DNA from: Candidatus Obscuribacterales bacterium
Lineage (GTDB): Bacteria; Cyanobacteriota; Vampirovibrionia; Obscuribacterales; Obscuribacteraceae
DNA: 64,000 nt
Direction of reading: 5' to 3'
Assembly (NCBI GenBank): GCA_949127735.1
Contig: CASBPX010000126.1
Span: 1 to 64,000, forward strand
Positions 28,497-39,016 of this stretch are shown piece by piece (the first letter of the stretch is position 1; each line of letters opens with the position of its first letter). The notes under the pieces were generated by a model. It saw only the letters and a list, made by a program, of their open reading frames with translations, was not told the origin of the DNA and made no database searches. Position numbers and translations under genes: made by a program.

Positions 28497-29237
28497 TTAC
28501 CTGTCCCAAAAAACGCGAGCATCTTGTGTTTCAGTTCGCCCGGAATTACCTGAAACTACTTCTCTCAATGAACCAGCTTTTTTCAATCCTGCAGGTGGTA
28601 AAAACATGGAGGGCGCAACCATTACGTTGCTAATTTTTGTGGTATCAAGAAATTTCTCTGTACGACCTTTATTTGAAATGCCAGAAATGTAATCTGAACC
28701 GAAGTGAGCGCTTGAAAAGGTAATCGGAATGCCACCATTAGTGGGATATTTGTAAACCGCATAGATTATGCGCTCAATTTGTGGCGGCCCATATGGCTTA
28801 AGTTTCAAAGCCTTAATCGTACTTTCAATGGAGGTCAGCCTATCAACGTCGAAATTGCCAAATTTCATAGTTGATAATCTGAAATGATTTGGGTCAACCA
28901 TGCGTTCTTGGCGTGTAAATAAAAAGTCGGAAACAAGCCCAGTATTTTCTAGCTCTCGCAGGCTTTCACTATAGAAGGTCTTATCGTCCTTGCGAAAGAC
29001 AGTTATCTTCCAATCCGGTGCTTTCGCAACCAGTGTGAAACCTAAGTGCGAAGTGCTTTGCATACGTATGGCACTCTCAGCTATAAGAATTTCAAAGCCG
29101 CCCAAAAAGTTATGAATCTGCGTGAGCTTCAGTGCCCTGTGTTGCGCTGGCGCCGATTGAACTGGTAGGACCACCAGCAGCAGCAAGCAGGCGATAGCTG
29201 CCAGCTTTAGAATTCGGCGATGGTGGATGCTTTTCAA
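28497..29237 (-). CDS. Hypothetical exported protein
   Basis: 246-aa ORF with signal peptide. Confidence 0.7.
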   Translation of the reverse strand: MKSIHHRRILKLAAIACLLLLVVLPVQSAPAQHRALKLTQIHNFLGGFEILIAESAIRMQSTSHLGFTLVAKAPDWKITVFRKDDKTFYSESLRELENTGLVSDFLFTRQERMVDPNHFRLSTMKFGNFDVDRLTSIESTIKALKLKPYGPPQIERIIYAVYKYPTNGGIPITFSSAHFGSDYISGISNKGRTEKFLDTTKISNVMVAPSMFLPPAGLKKAGSLREVVSGNSGRTETQDARVFWDR

Positions 29238-29313
29238 ATTTGGTTAGAACTCGGTCACTATTAAACAATATTCTGAATTTGTAGTCACAGCAGGATCACT
29301 TCAGGACAATCGA

Positions 29314-30213
29314 ATGGCAGAATATCGGTCACCGCAGCGTTTCGATCAAGGCGAGTCAGGCAAAGTCGGCAGGGCCGACCATTTCCGAGATCCAATACTG
29401 TTACTGCTGGAGCAGGGACGTTCAGATACATTTTACCCCCGCAATCAAATATCAGGCGTGAGAGAAGGAAGTAAGTTTGCCGAACAGCAGTGTGGTAGCA
29501 GTAGTTGGCCCTGCGCCGAAATCACCGCTGATATGGTTAGAATTGGTAATTCTGTGTCTATTGCGTTCGACCGCAGAATCGCAACTAAAGATACGCAAGT
29601 GCCGTCCGGGATAGTCACTGAGGGGCTTTATCTAACAAGATCAACTTCAGAACCACCAATGTTTGATCAAAGCATCTTCGCATCAATGACACGTCGCGAG
29701 CCAAATTTAGAATCACTTTTAATGCAGCGACTGTCCAATCAACCTGGTCCAATTACTCAACAAAAATTGAGTGAAGTGGCTCTGGAACTTTGTACAGGCG
29801 CCGATCAATTGACAGACAAAAAAATGGCCCTCGTGTTGCTTCACAATTTTACTAAAAACCTGACGGCAGCAATACGCAATCCAAATACTCTCTCTCAACA
29901 AGATACCAACAAATATCCTGCCGACACCTACCGTAATGAGCTGATAAAGCCGATTGCTGATCGTTTAGAGCATCTTGGTAAAAGTCGAAATCAGTCAGAT
30001 GCTTTGGGCCAAATATATCATTTCTACGGTGCCACCCTAGCGACTTTTACTTTTGAAAGGGGAGCCTGGGTCGGTCTACAAAAGTATTGGCGCTTGGTAA
30101 GTAGTACCGATCCGCGCAACGTTGTAAAAAACGGTGCAGACAGGCTCGGCTATCAACTGGGGCGACAGCTGCAAGAGAGCGACGTCTTGGATCAGTTATT
30201 GCGGCCACAATAG
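29314..30213 (+). CDS. Hypothetical protein
   Basis: 299-aa ORF; no family recognised. Confidence 0.65.
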   Translation: MAEYRSPQRFDQGESGKVGRADHFRDPILLLLEQGRSDTFYPRNQISGVREGSKFAEQQCGSSSWPCAEITADMVRIGNSVSIAFDRRIATKDTQVPSGIVTEGLYLTRSTSEPPMFDQSIFASMTRREPNLESLLMQRLSNQPGPITQQKLSEVALELCTGADQLTDKKMALVLLHNFTKNLTAAIRNPNTLSQQDTNKYPADTYRNELIKPIADRLEHLGKSRNQSDALGQIYHFYGATLATFTFERGAWVGLQKYWRLVSSTDPRNVVKNGADRLGYQLGRQLQESDVLDQLLRPQ

Positions 30214-30249
30214 ATGCTTCATACTCCTTGAAACCATGTTATATTCTGC

Positions 30250-30975
30250 ATGCTTTTAAAAGTTGTCGATAAATTGCCACTAACCCCTCATCATGAAGAC
30301 CATGCCTTAGAAAGTGTAGCCTGGCTGCGAGCCGCCGTGCTTGGTGCTAACGACGGCATTGTCTCTACAGCGAGTCTTTTACTGGGAGTAGCGGCAGCAC
30401 ATGCAGATCATCATCATTTAATGGTTGCCGGCGTTGCCGGTATGGTCGCTGGAGCCATGTCTATGGCTGCCGGTGAATATATTTCGGTTAACTCGCAGGC
30501 CGACACCGAAAAGGCCGCACTGACTAAAGAGAGTGCTGAGCTTAATGCCGACTATGAAAGTGAGATTAAGGAACTGGTCAATATTTATCAGCGGCGCGGG
30601 GTTGAGCTTAGCCTGGCTAAACAAGTTACTGAGCAATTAATGGCTCACGATGCTCTCGGGGCGCATGCTCGCGATGAATTAGGCATTACTGAGGCCTATC
30701 GTGCTAAACCGGTGCAAGCAGCCCTGGTATCTGCCTTAAGCTTTGCATTGGGAGGCCTGCTGCCACTACTGGTGGTGCTGGTAGTGACGGAGAATGTTCT
30801 AACCCCAGCTGTAAGCGCAGCTTCTTTAGTAGCCCTGGCAATTTTGGGAGGAGTGGCCGCTAAAATCGGTAAGGCCAATGTGCTCAAAGGGGTATTACGC
30901 GTCACTGTATGGAGTGCCATGGCCATGCTTATTACAGCGGCCATCGGATCACTTTTTGGCACCAACACTATTTAA
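30250..30975 (+). CDS. VIT1/CCC1 transporter family protein
   Basis: WLRAAVLGANDGIVSTASLLLGVAAA...GMVAGAMSMAAGEYISVNSQADTE. Confidence 0.95.
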   Translation: MLLKVVDKLPLTPHHEDHALESVAWLRAAVLGANDGIVSTASLLLGVAAAHADHHHLMVAGVAGMVAGAMSMAAGEYISVNSQADTEKAALTKESAELNADYESEIKELVNIYQRRGVELSLAKQVTEQLMAHDALGAHARDELGITEAYRAKPVQAALVSALSFALGGLLPLLVVLVVTENVLTPAVSAASLVALAILGGVAAKIGKANVLKGVLRVTVWSAMAMLITAAIGSLFGTNTI

Positions 30976-31288
30976 CTTTATTATCGTCACCGGGCGCGGT
31001 ACCACTTTCAGTTTGAATTACTTCGCGCATCATTAATTCATCAATGGCAAAATCTCTGTCCATGGCGGCTCCTTGACGTAGATACTTATTTGCTTCTTCT
31101 GCTTTTCCTTGCGCCCTGGCAATCTTGTAATCAATTTCCTTGTCAGGCCATGATGATGAATCTGGATCTTTCTTTTTTTGTGTTTATCAAAATAACCAGC
31201 TCATCATCAAGAATCTGCCTAGCTATTGTTGCACTTCACGAAGGACGAATGTATCACGTTCAAAGTCTAGTGAGTGAAGCTGATGGGC

Positions 31289-32059
31289 TCATGCGGCAGG
31301 CGAGATTCGTTTTGAATGAATACCAGTTTGTATTTGCAGAACCATTGCCAATTCCGCTGGTGTAATTTTATTTCTATGCACAAGTATTTTACCGAGAAGT
31401 TCTCCTTGATCTAATCCGTGTTCTAGTGCACTTAAAAGTTCAATTAGATCGACTAGACCTGCCTGCAAAAGCAGATAGCCGAGGCGCTCTCTTTCAGTAT
31501 TCAGGTTGGTGAGCACTGGCATGCCGCCAGTAATGCTTTGCTCATTGCACTCGAACAGAGCCTGCCGCACTGAGAGTTCTCTTCGTTTGATCTGCAAAAC
31601 TAATTCGAGCACTTCCTGCCACTTTCCCAGTGTGATCAAGCCAGCGTCAAAAAGATCTTTGCCGCTAATAAGCCGATAAGGAGTATTCGTAATGGCTAAA
31701 GTGAGCACTTCACTTGAGTCAACCAGTCCGGCGGCGATCAGAAGCATAACCACGCTATTGCTCGTATTGAAATCGTTCCTTTGCCACAGAAGCTGGAAAG
31801 GCAGTTGAGTCTTGAAGCAATGCTCAAGGATGACTGCAGCCCTCATTATTGAAATTTGACGATTGAGCACAGTTTTTGAGGCAGTTAAGGCTGATTCAAG
31901 TTCTAACTCGCAGAGCCTCTGACTGGTCACCAAGATTCGACCTAGCGGTATTCCAGACTTAGCAGAGGCGTTCACAAGCATTTGAATTTCGGCTTGATAG
32001 AGTTTTCCTTGAGCAACCAGTATTTTTGCTAACACATCGGAGATCTTTCCTTTACTCAT
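31289..32059 (-). CDS. MshEN / GspE-N-like repeat protein
   Basis: LGYLLLQAGLVDLIELLSALEHGLDQGELLGKILVHRNKITPAELAMVLQIQ. Confidence 0.75.
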   Translation of the reverse strand: MSKGKISDVLAKILVAQGKLYQAEIQMLVNASAKSGIPLGRILVTSQRLCELELESALTASKTVLNRQISIMRAAVILEHCFKTQLPFQLLWQRNDFNTSNSVVMLLIAAGLVDSSEVLTLAITNTPYRLISGKDLFDAGLITLGKWQEVLELVLQIKRRELSVRQALFECNEQSITGGMPVLTNLNTERERLGYLLLQAGLVDLIELLSALEHGLDQGELLGKILVHRNKITPAELAMVLQIQTGIHSKRISPAA

Positions 32060-32077
32060 ATCATTTGTTTGACCTCT

Positions 32078-32872
32078 CTAGTACGGACTGAACCCTTCAT
32101 AGTTTGCTGGAATTCCTTGCTGCTGGAACTGAATAGTCTTTATTGACATTGGCGGCGGACACCAGTCGGCAGAGACATCATCAGTTTTTTTAACAAACAT
32201 GGAGTTAGTATCCTGCAGCCTGCAGTGACTTATATACGAACTAAATATTTCCATCATCCTGCAGGCCGCTTCCCTGCATTTACCAAAATCACAGAAGAAG
32301 CCGCTTAGGAGTGCGGCTCTGCCAGTAGGGACAGTGGCAGCTCTGAGCACAATAACTGTTCGTTCTTGCTCGATTGCTATTGTAGTTACCTCTACATATG
32401 TGGAGGAGTGAGATGACTCGCTCATCAGTCCAATTATTCGTCTACCGTCTGTGTCGAGCAGCCAAGCGTCATCTTCGACTAGTTCTGTCATGTAATTTTG
32501 GCATAGTGGTATGGCAAATCTTTGAGGGAGGTCGACCACGAACGAATGACCATATGCTGGAGGTCCGAATTTAGAACGTAGATAAACCTTTCCAAGAATA
32601 GTCAGAGTCAGTATTGTTGAACTGCTGACGAAAGCAGCGAAAACTGTTGACCTATTCCAGTCTTCCGTTCCCAAAGTATCATTCCAAAACCCAGTGCCAA
32701 TAAATGAAGCTGCTTCAGTCAATACATCAGATATGCTGAACAAAATAAAGGACACAACTCCAACGATTATAAAAAGGCAGAATGCCTGCACGGGCGTGCG
32801 CACATCATTATTCGGGTGACAGAGATTTCTCATTTTTGTACTTGACGGAAGAGCCGCATAAAATTTACTCAT
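32078..32872 (-). CDS. Hypothetical membrane protein
   Basis: 264-aa ORF with two TM segments. Confidence 0.65.
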   Translation of the reverse strand: MSKFYAALPSSTKMRNLCHPNNDVRTPVQAFCLFIIVGVVSFILFSISDVLTEAASFIGTGFWNDTLGTEDWNRSTVFAAFVSSSTILTLTILGKVYLRSKFGPPAYGHSFVVDLPQRFAIPLCQNYMTELVEDDAWLLDTDGRRIIGLMSESSHSSTYVEVTTIAIEQERTVIVLRAATVPTGRAALLSGFFCDFGKCREAACRMMEIFSSYISHCRLQDTNSMFVKKTDDVSADWCPPPMSIKTIQFQQQGIPANYEGFSPY

Positions 32873-32963
32873 AATTTAGCCTGCCAATTAGATTGGTTGG
32901 ATTTCTATGAGTAATTAAACTACGGCAACGTGTCCAAACTGTGTCAGGCGTCTAAAAGTATCT

Positions 32964-33674
32964 TTAGAGCGGTTCATCGTAGAGATACTTGCGAATCACT
33001 GCTTCTGCTTTTTTGGTCTCAGCCCTCATGCCGCCTGCGCGCATGCTGGTCATCATGTCATCCATCTGCACTTGCACTCTAGCTGGTGCTTTGACCACTT
33101 GGCGCAAATCAATAGTGCGGTTGACCAAGGCTGATAGAATGGCCGGCTTGTCACCAGTTACGGTGGCGCCATTGCGTAACAGCGATTCATTAACCTGGTG
33201 CACGCTGCTCGTACCAAAGCTGGTCAGGCGACTACTTTTCAAGGCATCTACGACGTGTTCACCCTGGGGTATGCTGCCCTTCAAATCACCATCAACAAAT
33301 GCAAACTTGAATTTGTTGGGTTGGACAACTACTTCTTTGCCTTCGTGAGTGATACCAGTAAAGGGATTAAGTTTTTTCACGCCTGTGAACCAGGTGACTT
33401 TTTCACCCTGTTCTTCAAGGGCATGCTTAAAAGCTTTGCCCATAAAAGGCGTATCTTCAACAAGCAATATGCCGTCTCTGCCGCCGCCCGGCATGAGCCT
33501 GGCTAACTTACCTCGACTGGCGGCAATCAGACCTATGGTGGCTACAGTTCCGCCTACCACTAGAGCCGTGGTACCGGGGTTATCGTAAGCGTCCTGAAAG
33601 AAGGCAGCCGCAGCAGTTGCAGGCTTTTCATTTTCAACAGCGTCATTGGCTTTGTCGGAACTATTTTTTGGCAC
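32964..33674 (-). CDS. Hypothetical protein with single TM segment
   Basis: 236-aa ORF; GTTALVVGGTVATIGLIAA hydrophobic segment. Confidence 0.65.
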   Translation of the reverse strand: MPKNSSDKANDAVENEKPATAAAAFFQDAYDNPGTTALVVGGTVATIGLIAASRGKLARLMPGGGRDGILLVEDTPFMGKAFKHALEEQGEKVTWFTGVKKLNPFTGITHEGKEVVVQPNKFKFAFVDGDLKGSIPQGEHVVDALKSSRLTSFGTSSVHQVNESLLRNGATVTGDKPAILSALVNRTIDLRQVVKAPARVQVQMDDMMTSMRAGGMRAETKKAEAVIRKYLYDEPL

Positions 33675-33764
33675 GGTTACATACTCGGGGGATGAGTAAT
33701 GTTTTACGCCTTTAAAAGGCCGCTGTCACTGAGGTTTCTACGCAATAACCATTAAATACCGAGA

Positions 33765-35477
33765 TTAATATCCGCGGTAAGCGCGACCCTGAGCCACAGC
33801 TTTAACACCAGGTACGTTTTGCAGCGAACCATAGCGACTGGTGGCATAGCGAATACCGGCAATCATATTGTCTACCGGATCAAGAATATTCTTGTGCCCT
33901 GGTATGGAATAAGAATTGAAGGTTGGTCCGATGGTTTGCATCAAACCTTTCGATGGTGTGCCTTTGCGAGCATTTGAATCCCAGTTATTCACAACGTTTG
34001 GATTCCAACTGCTTTCTCGTTGGACAATCAAATTGACTGCTGCCAGGTTGGCGGCAGTGACCGGTACCCCTGCTTTCTCGAGGGCGGTTTCAATTAGCTC
34101 GCGTTTTTCGCCTTGGGGAATGGTGCCGGTCACTTGTTGTTCAGTATTCTGTCTGTTCATAGCTACGTCGTAGAGGCGCTGACCGGCAGTAGCTAATTGC
34201 TGACCTTCACCTTGCGTAACGTCTTCTCTAGTGATGTCGTTGGGAGCTTTTCCAGACAGAGCCGCTGCTGCTATGGCACCTGGATTTTCACCGAATTTGC
34301 CTTTAAGATCAGAGATCATGCTCGATACCATGCCCTCTTGGGCTTCTTTCGGCAAAAGATTATTCAACTCTTCTTTGGCTGGCTTCTCGCCTTTTTCCAT
34401 CTTCGCGGCCATGCCTTTTAGCTTGGCGAGAAACTCAGGGTTTTTGAGCTGTTCAGCAAAACCTTTGGAAAGCTTGCCTTCTCTTATAAGCTTTTCAATC
34501 ATGGCCGGATCTGGCGGATCGCCCAAACTTTCGAGGAAACTAGCGATTTGTCTGCCCGAAAGTCCATAACGACCAACTCTCGTATCACCGTCAGGGTGAC
34601 GTCTGACAGTTTCATAAGCAGCATCGCGTTCAGGTTTCCACAAACCTGCCACTGCTTCTTTAATGCCCATTACCTTGTCGGTCTCATTGGGCTGCCTGGG
34701 CACGTCTCGTGTGCCGAAAGAACCCATGTGGTCAGTGGCGGCACGAGGCATATCGACGCCATTGCTGCCGTTGAAACGGTTCGTCTGCTCAACACTCTCC
34801 CTTGTCTCAGGGGTAACGTGTTTCATCTCTTTGGCCGGCTTTAGGTTCTGTGCACGCTCAAGCTCGGGTGAAATAATGTCATCTTGGTCGCTTAATTCCA
34901 CACCATTGGCGGCCTGACTGTTGGTGGTCTTGATGCGTTCAGAAAGATACTTAACCAGGTCATCAGCAGCTCTTTGCTGAGCCTCGGTAGGGTTCAGCTG
35001 ACCATCTTTACGCTCAATCTCTACTTTGATGTCTTTAGAATTTAACTTTTCCGGATCACCGTTCATTTCCACGCGGCCGTCTTCTTTGACTACAAAGTGC
35101 GGCTTCGCTTTGGCAGGCTTGTCTAAATCTTGCATCTCCACATTAATCTTAGGAACGCTCCGGTCCATAGCTGGGCTGGACTCAATGCGATGTTCGGGCG
35201 TGATGGCGCTGTTGTCGACAATCACACCACTGCGGGCCAGTTCGGAAGGCGGTTTGCTAACGTCAAATTTACGAGTGGCTAGGTTTTTGGGATGAATTGG
35301 ACTCATCTCCAAGCTGCTAGGTGCGGTGTTGTCACCGCCGGCGGCTGTCTTCAACACCATGTCAGAGCTGGCAAGCAAGCTGCCGGCCTGCAGTGAGAGT
35401 GGACCAATATGGCCGACTTTGACGTTTGCTTTTTCGACTTGCTTATCGCCGTCGCCTGCTGATTGTTTGCCTGTCAT
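33765..35477 (-). CDS. Large protein with C-terminal lytic transglycosylase (SLT) domain
   Basis: LAAVNLIVQRESSWNPNVVNNWDSNARKGTPSKGLMQTIGPTFNSYSIPGHKNILDPVDNMIAGIRYATSRYG. Confidence 0.88.
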   Translation of the reverse strand: MTGKQSAGDGDKQVEKANVKVGHIGPLSLQAGSLLASSDMVLKTAAGGDNTAPSSLEMSPIHPKNLATRKFDVSKPPSELARSGVIVDNSAITPEHRIESSPAMDRSVPKINVEMQDLDKPAKAKPHFVVKEDGRVEMNGDPEKLNSKDIKVEIERKDGQLNPTEAQQRAADDLVKYLSERIKTTNSQAANGVELSDQDDIISPELERAQNLKPAKEMKHVTPETRESVEQTNRFNGSNGVDMPRAATDHMGSFGTRDVPRQPNETDKVMGIKEAVAGLWKPERDAAYETVRRHPDGDTRVGRYGLSGRQIASFLESLGDPPDPAMIEKLIREGKLSKGFAEQLKNPEFLAKLKGMAAKMEKGEKPAKEELNNLLPKEAQEGMVSSMISDLKGKFGENPGAIAAAALSGKAPNDITREDVTQGEGQQLATAGQRLYDVAMNRQNTEQQVTGTIPQGEKRELIETALEKAGVPVTAANLAAVNLIVQRESSWNPNVVNNWDSNARKGTPSKGLMQTIGPTFNSYSIPGHKNILDPVDNMIAGIRYATSRYGSLQNVPGVKAVAQGRAYRGY

Positions 35478-35502
35478 TAAGGATCCCTAGCGGTAAGTAC
35501 GC

Positions 35503-35520
35503 CTATATTCTTGAATATAG
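35503..35520. promoter_or_regulatory. Palindrome upstream of the SLT gene
   Basis: CTATATTC-TT-GAATATAG, perfect 8-bp arms, 26 nt upstream of the start at 35477. Confidence 0.35.
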
Positions 35521-35784
35521 ACGCCTATCCATCAATGGGGAAATCACGTAGGCCACTTTTGCCCCTTAGTTACGTAGTTCCCCCACAGACAGGCGCCTTT
35601 GACCGGGGCATAATGAGAGTCCCCATTCAAGACGGACAATTCTTTTCATCGGTAACTGACCAAGTCGGCAACCTCCGTTCGCCTGTTCGAATTTGATATA
35701 TAAAGGAATGAAGCGGCAAAATCGCAGAATAATCCAAGCACCAGATACGGTGCCAAGACGAAACAGCTAAAATTTCTCAGCCAG

Positions 35785-36339
35785 TTAAGTGTTGCTGTCT
35801 GGTTTTGGCACATGAGCCGAAACCATGCTGTCTTCACTGCGTTCAAAGGCTTCTAGTTGCGACGAAGGCACATTCATGCCCGATAATTTGCTGCCGTATC
35901 CGAGAGTTACCATACGGTCTTGCACCGCAAATATATCTTCTACATAGCGAGCAAGGGCACGTCCCTGGGGCAAAATTTGTTCAACTGTGGCAGTGAGGAA
36001 GTAGTCTGCCACGATGCCACCGGCTATATTGGCACCGCGTTCTACGCCCCATTGTGTGGCAAAGCGTAAGCTCAGTGGAGCACCTGGTTTAGCAATGACA
36101 CTTAACTTGCGCGTGAAGCCCTGGCTATTCATATCAATTTCGCCGATCAGCTGATTGAAAGAATCTGGACCGCTTGGCAGTTGGCCTTGCATACGACCAG
36201 CAGGTACGCCTAATTCCTGTGATAGAAGCTCTACCAGCGAGGCAAACGATGCAACACCTTGCAAGTCAATAGTTTTTCCGGATCCGTCAAATGTCATAAA
36301 CTTGTTCCACTGGTTAGATTGAACGGTTGTGTTAAACAA
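35785..36339 (-). CDS. Hypothetical protein
   Basis: 184-aa ORF, divergent from ubiA. Confidence 0.65.
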   Translation of the reverse strand: MFNTTVQSNQWNKFMTFDGSGKTIDLQGVASFASLVELLSQELGVPAGRMQGQLPSGPDSFNQLIGEIDMNSQGFTRKLSVIAKPGAPLSLRFATQWGVERGANIAGGIVADYFLTATVEQILPQGRALARYVEDIFAVQDRMVTLGYGSKLSGMNVPSSQLEAFERSEDSMVSAHVPKPDSNT

Positions 36340-36387
36340 ACCAAATGATGCCAGTTATGAGGGAATTCTTCAAGTAGAGTAGTTTTT

Positions 36388-37284
36388 ATGCAACCAGAAA
36401 TTGTCCCTGAAAAGAAAACCGGTCTGGCCCTCATACGTGAGTGGACAGAGATGATTAAACTGGAGCATACGGTTTTTGCTCTGCCATTTGCACTTTCGGG
36501 CCTGATACTGGCCACTAACCACCTGCCATCATGGCACGCAGTATTTTTTACTATTCTGGCCTTTGTCGGAGCCCGCTCGGCGGCCATGACCCTCAACCGC
36601 TTGATTGACGCGCGCATAGACGCTGATAATCCGCGTACAAAAGACCGCTCAATCCCTGCTGGTCGTATAAAACCGGGCACTGCTTTGTTATTTTCCATTG
36701 CAGCTTTTGGGCTGATGCTCGCAGCTGCCAGCCAATTACCACAGATCTGCTTACAACTTTCTCCAATAGCAGTTTTCTGGTTGAGTTTTTATTCATTCAC
36801 CAAGCGATTTACCTGGCTCTGCCACATTATGCTCGGCATTGCCCTTGGTGGTGCCGCTCTTGGTGGATGGGTGGCCGCTGCCGGCACCATTTATGGTGCC
36901 GCACCCTGGCTGCTCGCTTTTGCCGTGGCCACCTGGGTAGCTGGCTTTGATATCATCTACGCCTGTCAAGATGAAAAGTTTGACAGCGATCAGAAATTAC
37001 ACAGCATTCCCGCCCGATTTGGCTTAAGCAAAGCACTGACAATTTCGAGCGCGCTTCATGTGGTTACTGTTGCTGCTCTAGTGGCTCTGGGTATCACCGT
37101 TAAGCCTGCAGCCGGAATCTTCTTTTATGGCGGTGTGGCACTTGTTGCCGCTATGCTGATTTACGAACACAGTCTGGTCAAGCCGAACGATCTTTCAAAA
37201 GTAAATGCGGCCTTTTTCACCACCAATGGTATCGTCTCCATTGTCACTTTTTTTACGATTTTGATTGATCGGCTAGTGCACTAA
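36388..37284 (+). CDS. ubiA: UbiA-family prenyltransferase (4-hydroxybenzoate polyprenyltransferase-like)
   Basis: LEHTVFALPFALSGLILA, RSAAMTLNRLIDARIDADNPRTKDRSIPAG, AGFDIIYACQDEKFDSDQKLHSIPARFG. Confidence 0.95.
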   Translation: MQPEIVPEKKTGLALIREWTEMIKLEHTVFALPFALSGLILATNHLPSWHAVFFTILAFVGARSAAMTLNRLIDARIDADNPRTKDRSIPAGRIKPGTALLFSIAAFGLMLAAASQLPQICLQLSPIAVFWLSFYSFTKRFTWLCHIMLGIALGGAALGGWVAAAGTIYGAAPWLLAFAVATWVAGFDIIYACQDEKFDSDQKLHSIPARFGLSKALTISSALHVVTVAALVALGITVKPAAGIFFYGGVALVAAMLIYEHSLVKPNDLSKVNAAFFTTNGIVSIVTFFTILIDRLVH

Positions 37285-37286
37285 AA

Positions 37287-39011
37287 GTGGTGCTTATGAA
37301 TTACACTGTTTCTACGACCTCTCTAAAGACAATTTCTTGTCTCCTGATTTGCTTCTGGCAGGCGGCCGGTGGCTCACCAGCAATCATTGCTGCTGAACTG
37401 TCTGGCGCAGGTCGAGATCGTCCTATCAAAGATAAATGGGCGGTCGTAATTGGCCTCGACAAATTCGCCGATCGGTCGATACCGCCACTGCAATTCTCGT
37501 CCAAAGATGCAAGAGACTTTGGTCAATTTCTCATAGAGAAAGGCAATTTCGCCAAAGATCACGTCAAGGTACTGGTAAATGAACAGGCAACGGAAAAAAA
37601 CGTCCGCGATGTAGTGGGCGACACATGGTTGCCGCGACAAGTGCAGCCCGATGACCTCGTTTTGATATTTGCCTCTAGTCACGGCAGCCCGAAAGAACTC
37701 GATGTGGCAAAAGAAAACTTTCTTGTAGTATACGATTCGGACCCTACAAAACTGTTCTCCACCGCCATCAAACTGGATGATTTGTCAAAAACCATCAAAA
37801 GAAGAACCGGCTGCGATCGTGTCGTCTTGCTCTTAGACGCCTGTCATAGCGGTGCGGCGGATACGAGAGGCGGAAATCTGTTCGCTCCCAAAGCAAAGAA
37901 TTTCGACATCAACTCGTTAGCCGGTGAAGGGCAAATCATCATCAGCTCCAGCGATGCCGAACAGATTTCGTGGGAGTCCAAACGGTATCAAAATAGCGTG
38001 TTCACTCATAACTTGATGGATGCATTGCAATCGGCCGGACAAGGCACCAAAGTGACGCAGGCATACCGGCATCTGAAGAAGAACGTGGAAGAGGAAGTGA
38101 AAGCCGACCGAAATGCATCACAGACTCCGGTCATGAAAAGTCTCTGGAAAGGCGCCGAGATGGCTCTTTGCGCTGTGCCAGCACAACCGCGCCTTGCCAC
38201 CCAACAAGAACCAGACACAGCAAGGATCGACCCAGCTCAAGCTTCTTCCCCGACGATCGTCAAAGACATGCCATTGAGTACCCTGATTGCCCACGCCGAA
38301 CGTGGTGAGGTGAAAGCGCAACACGAGCTAGCCTTGCGCTATGAGAGCGGCAAAAGTAATGGCAAAGATATTGGCAAAGACGCGGCCAAAGCAGCGCATT
38401 GGTTTGCCAAAGCAGCCAATCAGGGATATCTGGATTCACAGTACGACTTAGGTCTGATGTACCTTGACGGGCGCGGAGTTGAGCAGAATGACCGCGAGGC
38501 CTTCAACTGGCTCAAGAAAGCATCCGATCAAGGAGATGCTGATTCCGCCACCAATCTCGGCTACTTGTACGAACAAGGCAAGGGCGTGGAACAGAACCCT
38601 CAAGAGGCGTTCAAATGGTATAAGAAAGCGGCCGAGAACGGTAACGCAGGGGCCCAGAGCAGCCTCGCTTATTGTTACGTGAACGGAACGGGCGTCGAGC
38701 AAGACTTTGCTGAGGCTTTCAAATGGTTCCAGAAAGCAGCCCAAGGTAAGGATGTACGCGGCATGACAGGAGTAGCCTGGGCTTTCGCGCACGGCAAAGG
38801 CACAGCGCAAAACAATACGGAAGCCTTTAACTGGTATAAGCGAGCTGCCGACCAAGGCGACGCCAGCGCGGAAGCAGCACTGGGAAATCTCTACGAAGCT
38901 GGGCTGGGCGTGGATAAAAATTCCGAAAGCGCCCTTTTTTGGTACAAAAAAGCAGCAGCACAAGGCGATCAAAATGCCGCAGCTCAATTAAAGCGATTGC
39001 AAGGCATGTAG
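37287..39011 (+). CDS. Exported caspase-family (C14) protease with C-terminal Sel1 repeats
   Basis: KWAVVIGLDKFAD, LVLIFASSHGSP (His), RVVLLLDACHSGAAD (Cys); repeated AFNWLKKASDQGDADSATNLGYLYEQGKGVEQN Sel1 units; start may be ATG 37296. Confidence 0.93.
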   Translation: MVLMNYTVSTTSLKTISCLLICFWQAAGGSPAIIAAELSGAGRDRPIKDKWAVVIGLDKFADRSIPPLQFSSKDARDFGQFLIEKGNFAKDHVKVLVNEQATEKNVRDVVGDTWLPRQVQPDDLVLIFASSHGSPKELDVAKENFLVVYDSDPTKLFSTAIKLDDLSKTIKRRTGCDRVVLLLDACHSGAADTRGGNLFAPKAKNFDINSLAGEGQIIISSSDAEQISWESKRYQNSVFTHNLMDALQSAGQGTKVTQAYRHLKKNVEEEVKADRNASQTPVMKSLWKGAEMALCAVPAQPRLATQQEPDTARIDPAQASSPTIVKDMPLSTLIAHAERGEVKAQHELALRYESGKSNGKDIGKDAAKAAHWFAKAANQGYLDSQYDLGLMYLDGRGVEQNDREAFNWLKKASDQGDADSATNLGYLYEQGKGVEQNPQEAFKWYKKAAENGNAGAQSSLAYCYVNGTGVEQDFAEAFKWFQKAAQGKDVRGMTGVAWAFAHGKGTAQNNTEAFNWYKRAADQGDASAEAALGNLYEAGLGVDKNSESALFWYKKAAAQGDQNAAAQLKRLQGM

Positions 39012-39016
39012 CCATT

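Noticed and set aside
30968-31183. Minus-strand open frame ...KDPDSSSWPDKEIDYKIARAQGKAEEANKYLRQGAAMDRDFAIDELMMREVIQTESGTAPGDDNKVK*
   Set aside because: Plausible protein-like composition but no convincing start codon or SD; could be a gene remnant, left uncalled
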